From Syngnathus acus (lineage: Eukaryota; Chordata; Actinopteri; Syngnathiformes; Syngnathidae), in NCBI RefSeq assembly GCF_901709675.1, contig NC_051090.1:4332342-4396341 (forward strand): a stretch of 64,000 nt of DNA. Reading direction: 5' to 3'. The notes under the pieces are model-generated. The model ran no database searches. It saw nothing but the letters and a program-made list of their open reading frames with translations, and was not told where the DNA came from. The position numbers and the translations under genes were made by a program. Shown one piece after another: positions 55,482 through 64,000 of the stretch (position 1 is the first letter of the stretch; each line of letters opens with the position of its first letter).

Positions 55482-55629
55482 GTACATTGTATGTTTATGT
55501 TCTGTGCTTAGCTTGGCTTTGACACGAGAGAGATTTAGGGGGAAAAAAAAATTAAATCCCAGATATTAACCATGGGTGGAGAAACTCAATGTCAGGGTGG
55601 TATTACAGTGTTTATTAAAGGTCTTCACA

Positions 55630-55770
55630 CCCCTGTTAAAAACCCACAAAGCCTTCCAAACACATGTGGGAAAATGTGTTGTGGTCCTCCGATGAAACCA
55701 AGGTCGAACTTTTTGGACCGTTATTCCAAAAAATATGGTGCAAGCATCACCAAAAGTACTCAGTGAAGCG
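55630..55770 (+). mobile_element. Tc1/mariner-like transposase remnant
   Basis: One frame of about 100 bases reads WENVLWSSDETKVELFG then LFQKIW, the conserved W-x-N-V-L-W-S-D-E-(S/T)-K block around the second catalytic Asp of Tc1-family transposases, with one extra Ser. The region before it (GTCTTCACACCCCTGTTAAA) is the usual Tc1 terminal sequence joined directly to the transposase block, so most of the gene is missing. It is a dead fragment. Confidence 0.75.
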
Positions 55771-55970
55771 AAAAGGCACACACAAATATAAAAATAAACT
55801 AACCCCCCCACAACCACCTGCCCATATTTAGGGTTTACAGTGTATACACAGGTAGAGACCTATTTTTGAAAAGTCAATAAATAGAGCAAAAAATAAATAA
55901 ACAACAATCACAACTATATTGTAAATGTACTGCACAATGCTTGCTTTGTTTTTGTTTTCGGGGTGCGGGT

Positions 55971-56034
55971 GTGAGCCGCCTACAGTGGATATAAAAAGTG
56001 TTTGGACTTTCCATATCCATCGTAGGCGGCTCAC
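55971..56034. repeat. 64-bp near-palindrome carrying a Tc1-type end
   Basis: GTGAGCCGCCTAC at 55971-55983 is matched exactly by its reverse complement at 56022-56034. The next bases inward (TGGATATAAAAAGT and ACTTTCCATATCCA) are also complementary at 12 of 14 positions. The inner arm is the common Tc1 terminal word GTGGATATAAAAAGT, so this may be two transposon ends head to head. Confidence 0.65.
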
Positions 56035-58051
56035 AAAACCAAAACAAACTATTGAGTCATATCGCACTTGGTGGGTGGGCAAGGAAATATGTTTTCCCCC
56101 AAAAAATCCTTTGCTAAGAGAAACAGCAGCACATACAGTCTCTCAGATTACCTAATTAAAGTGTGTACACATACTAGTAGTACATGGTACATAAATGCCC
56201 CCCTTGATGGTGGTCTTTTAAATTCACATAAAATTTAGTAACGCCCCTCCAAAAAAAAATCTCAAGATGTTCACTAGGCATTAAAATCGTAAAATGATTA
56301 ACGACAGTTTTGCAAGTTGAGCGACCGTTGCGCGAAATGATGTCATGTCACACAGCCGGCCTCCGCTTGGGGGTCATATGATAGCGAGGATGATGGGGGG
56401 GGGGGTCGTTACGGCGTATTCAAACAGACGTTGGCTTGTGCGTAGCATCTATGGCACATGTGTGAAAGGCCCGAGTGTCTGGGGCGTGACCGACTTAATG
56501 ACACCACTTACTGGCCCTGATTCAGGCGCAGGTTTCTTGCACCTTTTTGAAAAACAACACGCCAGGAAATCCGAGCAAACAGAGAATCGGTTGTATCGCC
56601 GAGATGGGAGACCAACGCTTTTGGCGTTCACGTTTTGCCTCGCTTTGATCTAAAATAGAATTCTGCTATACAGAATCAACTCCTTCCCAAAAAAAAAAAA
56701 AAGTTTAAGCCAACACAGCTGCGTTTGAAGGGACTTAAGGCCGAAATTGGCAAACGTAGACCAGGAAAGAAGCGGTTGGACCGGAGAACCACATGGAAGA
56801 GGGTGATACAGGGGTTGGAGAGCGCCTAAAAGTGGAGAGGGCAGTGCTACATTTAACTTTCCACTTCTGCTCTTTCCATGAGATCTGTTTGTTCTTCAAG
56901 GGCCAAAGCCAGAATGTCTATTAATAAATCAAGAGAACATCACAGAACGTCACCAGGAATGAAGAAAAGCGACATGAGATTTTTGTCATTTGCCATTCTT
57001 TCTTGTCACATATGTGAACCACTATTATACATTATATACTAATTAAGATATAAGAAGTGCTGCATGGAAGCAGGGAGCTCAACTCACTTCACAACAAAGC
57101 AACAGAAGAAAAAAAAAAAATCTTCAAAAAGCACCTTCAAGTTGTTTATTGCCACCCCCAACAAAGAGAATTACACAAACAATGCTTTGCCGCGTCAATT
57201 CCATTTAGCTTCATGCTAACTAAAAATACAAAAGGCCATAAACAGGCTAAGAAATAGCATCGGCATTATGAAACACAAACAGAGGAGCAACACGTAGACG
57301 GCAGCCGTTTTTACTTTGGCTGACTCCGGAGCGACATTGTTATGCTGTGAAACAATCTCCTGTCACCATTCCGATCCCGTGTTCCGCAAACCACTGCCCA
57401 GGCGTCTGATATTAAGTGTGGTGAGTTCACACTTGATGCAATACAATACATGGAAGCCCAAGTCTCCTGAGTCCTGTCATGTGGACTTTGAATCCCACTG
57501 TTGATGTATTATTGCAGCAAAAACCTCAAGTGTGGTCAGGCCTGTTTCTGTGTTGGTCAGGATGTCTACTGCTACCTTGTATGGCTCACTTTTCTTGGAA
57601 GTGACATAATGTTTTTGTTTTTATACAGTTCCGAGAAGTCATAATAATGAAATATTTTAATCAAAACATCCCAAAAATCTACAAATAAGTGAGCCAGCCC
57701 TTATACTGCTTCATCCACTGCTGGTCCAATGAGGAGTCTATCTTATGTTACCGTGACGACCGTGGTTACAGCGTGACCATTACCACGAGAGATGCTAATG
57801 TATATATAACAATTGAAACCATTGACAGTAAAAATTAATACAATACATGTCATAAGTGATCTAATTATAATTCCATGCACTGGCGTAGCTAGAGGGGCTG
57901 GAGAAGGGCACCCCCCTCCTGTAAAATATGCTTGCCCCCCCCCCCCAGGTGAAAGGCTATATTAATTTTCTGATTCTTGATGGTTTCTCAGGGAAGATGT
58001 ATCACCTCAACATACTTTTATAATAGCAGTACTACTTTCCTATTAGTCAAA

Positions 58052-58076
58052 GGCTTTGGCGCCATCTTGTGGTATC
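58052..58076 (+). repeat. GCTTTGGCGCCATCTTGTGG repeat, copy 3 of 3
   Basis: The core GCTTTGGCGCCATCTTGTGG followed by TATC is nearly identical to the copies at 24227 and 33174. The left flank CTACTTTCCTATTAGTCAAA resembles that of copy 1. Confidence 0.55.
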
Positions 58077-60606
58077 TGGGAGTGCAGAAAAAACTAAATA
58101 TCCAAAGATTCTTCAAAATAAAATTCCACAGGGAATCTAAATCACAAATAGGAGTCAGGATTTCTACACTGTATGGACTTTGCAGACTACCTACGTTGAT
58201 TTAGTGTCAGGATCCGAGGGGAAGAGCCGCTAAATCCCTGATAATCTGCTACAGTGGCGGGAGCCACGCTATCTGATGATCAGCTTTGTATTGGGGCACT
58301 GCCCCGTCGAGACACAAACATCCTGTTTGCAGAGGGAGTGGGACACGGAGTGAGAGTAGTGGAAATGCTCACTTAATGGAGCAGACTGGGAAGAGCGGCT
58401 GGAATGTCTGAGCAAATAGTCAGTGAAAGTCTCCAAAGCGGCTTCAAAGGTTACTCTCATACTGCAGGTTAACATGATCTGAATATGAGTGACTTTAGTA
58501 GGCATGCAAATTGCAGAGTAATGCAAATTGTGAGAATTTAAAATGTGCCATCATGGCAGTTTTTGTCGGAACACGTCACCGCCACTAACTGGTGAATCTG
58601 TTACAGTAGATTTGAAGGAAAATGTTTGGTGATGGAGACCACAGAGAAACGTCTTGTACTGACTTGTATTAACTTATAAACGCAGCAGCATCGCCCCCTT
58701 GTGGGAGGGGGAGGAGTAGTGGAGTCATAGTGAAAAGGAAAAAGAAATACACATTTATACTTCAAGGATACAATTGTAATCTTCAGATAATAAGGCTGTT
58801 TTTTTAGAAAAAAAATTATCTAACTGTGATAAAGATGTAGAAGTTTATCGAATGAAAATTGTTTTAAAAACGTTTTTGCCTTGTTAAATTTCATATTACT
58901 GTGACTTCATTGTTAAAAAAAAAAGCTTCATTCTCATATATTACTAAGATATTATTTTATTATTGTTATTTATTTATTTACCACATATAACATTTCTTGA
59001 AGTGAGAAGTCAAGCATAACTGTCTGATTTATTTTTGCAAATTGTGCAGTCTCCACCTACCGGCCGTTTGAAATAAAGTAAATGTAGTAGTGATGTTTTT
59101 CAACAACAAAAACGAGTGTTATAACATGTTTGTTTGAAATGAATGGGTAGAAATTTGCAGAATCCAAAAGAATTTTCATGACATAGCAGTGCTGTTTAAA
59201 AAAAAAAAAATCATATTTTTAGCAACTAGAAACTCCTTGACTTGAAAAACAAAAATAATGTACATTTGGTTTTACTTTTGAATACTTCTACTCTTTACCA
59301 GAGTATTCCCTTTATCTGTTTTGTATTTTTCATTCCTGTACTACTGCTACAAGTACCGAGTGTGAGAACCTTTTGGCACTTGTGGCAAGCATACACGTGT
59401 GAAGAGAGCAGCGTCTATCTTTATCTGCTTCGGCCATATACTACTGCGCCTGCCCCCTCCCTATGCATTATGTTCACCCACTATCATTTCAAGTCTATGG
59501 GTCATTGAAATTAGATTTTGCAAAACTGACCTTGTTAATAATGGCAATAAAGCATCATATAATTGAATTGGTCCAGCAGCTCAACTGTCTATAGTCCACT
59601 TTTTATGGAATGTTTTGTCATACATATACATTGCTGCACTGTTAGATACTCAGACACATAAAAAAGCGAATATTTTCAAAAGTATTGCTGAATAAATCAT
59701 TTATAGTTACATACAGTTTCAGCCTCCATTGAATAAAGGGAAAATCCTGGTTGTAATGTCAACAAGAGATTCATAAAGACACTTCCAGGAACATATTCAA
59801 TGATTATGAAAATAGATGATGAGCTCTGTGATAAAAAATTATTCATTTGATCAAAAAAAAGCATTCATTTATTTAACCGCTTACCACTAAGACTGTCACG
59901 ATACAGTTTCCAAACCTTGAAATCGGGTTTTTTTTATTTAAATCAGCAAAAAAAGTATATTCAGGGACACATAAAGCCATCTTGAAAGTTGCTGTAACAG
60001 TATCTGATTAACATTAATTGGTTTTGTTGTTTTTTTTTAACTGCAAATGAATTATGGACAAAAACACAGGCAGTTTGTCCTGCCAAATTATCTACATTAA
60101 AACGATTCAAATCTTAATTTAGGTGTTTTTGCTAGTTGTACTTTTCCCACAAACGTTGTGTTGTGGGTCAGAATGTTAAAATCATGTAGTTTGTACATTC
60201 AAAAGATAATGAAGAAACACAATTCAAGAAGCTCATGATACTGGTATGGGTGTAAATATTTGGCCACTTAGAGTGAGACTTCGATTTCATCATTCTGCTA
60301 ATATTGTGGCAATCTTTTAATATACGCTATACTACTGTAGTTTATAATGGGAAATATTAACTACTGGGTTATACAGTTGGGGGAAGCTAGCAAAAAAAAG
60401 AAGAAACGCTGGTTTTAAAATAACTAAGGCTCTAAGGCTCGTCGGGGGTGTAAAATGTGTATATATTGTTTTTTAATAGATGATTTAAAAAAAAAGGGAA
60501 GTTTGTGGACAAGTACACAACTACCTGAGTGAGTAACACGTCGCGTTGCACAGTGCTACACAACAGACCTACAACATCCGGGCTAGTCGGCTCACGCAGG
60601 AACGGA

Positions 60607-64000
<3,394 letters not shown>

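Larger units (their letters stand above)
50441..60590. other. Ten-kb gene-poor region between the S1P receptor and mier2
   Basis: No gene was recognised. Contents: a 20-base poly-G tract at 51921-51940; an orphan exon-like ORF at 55392-55481; a Tc1 transposase remnant at about 55630-55770; a near-palindrome at 55971-56034; poly-C near 57937-57948; and the third GGCGCCATCTTGTGG repeat at 58052-58076. The rest is AT-rich unique DNA. Human MIER2 and SHC2 flank THEG and C2CD4C; neither was seen here. Confidence 0.5.

Overview
The window is nuclear DNA from a ray-finned fish, most likely a percomorph teleost. Genes are split into many short exons with GT-AG introns of roughly 60 bp to 6 kb. Every gene matches a vertebrate family, and the spaces between them hold fish-type repeats (Tc1-like remnants, short inverted-repeat elements, microsatellites, homopolymer runs). 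The species cannot be read from the sequence. No bacterial, viral, CRISPR or rRNA/tRNA feature was seen.

Layout from left to right: the 3' end of cpamd8 (+, 1-4111); a small CKS cyclin-dependent kinase subunit gene (-, 6052-7147); an ODF3L2/CIMAP1D sperm-tail STPG-repeat gene (+, 8942-10220); shc2 (+, 11152-19071); ankrd24 (-, 20571-27014, 21 coding exons, all joining in frame to 1094 aa); shd (+, 30371-43473, 6 coding exons, 394 aa); an intronless S1P-receptor coding exon, most like S1PR3 (-, 48648-49808); and the 5' two thirds of mier2 (+, from about 60607 or 61168 past the right edge).

The gene set matches human chromosome 19p13 (CPAMD8; MIER2, SHC2 and ODF3L2; ANKRD24 and SHD), with two additions that recall the sister regions 9q22 and 1q21: a CKS gene and an S1PR3-like receptor. 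In human, CKS1B lies beside SHC1 and CKS2 beside SHC3. Here a CKS gene lies near SHC2, which looks like a retained third copy of an ancient CKS-SHC pair.

The genes do not form one pathway. Two encode SH2 adaptors of tyrosine-kinase signalling (SHC2, SHD), one a lipid GPCR, one an HDAC-recruiting corepressor (MIER2), one a stereocilia-rootlet protein (ANKRD24), one a sperm-tail microtubule protein, one a cell-cycle subunit and one an alpha-2-macroglobulin family protein. Neighbour relations are informative: shc2 and ankrd24 converge with polyadenylation signals about 70 bp apart, and ankrd24 and shd diverge.

I found no convincing undescribed system. The best leads are an antisense exon-like ORF over the first ODF3L2 exon, two orphan exon-like ORFs (BED-like at 21017, CxxC-type at 55392), a frame-breaking cassette exon in mier2, a GC-AG intron and cell-cycle promoter in the CKS gene, and two structured inverted repeats.
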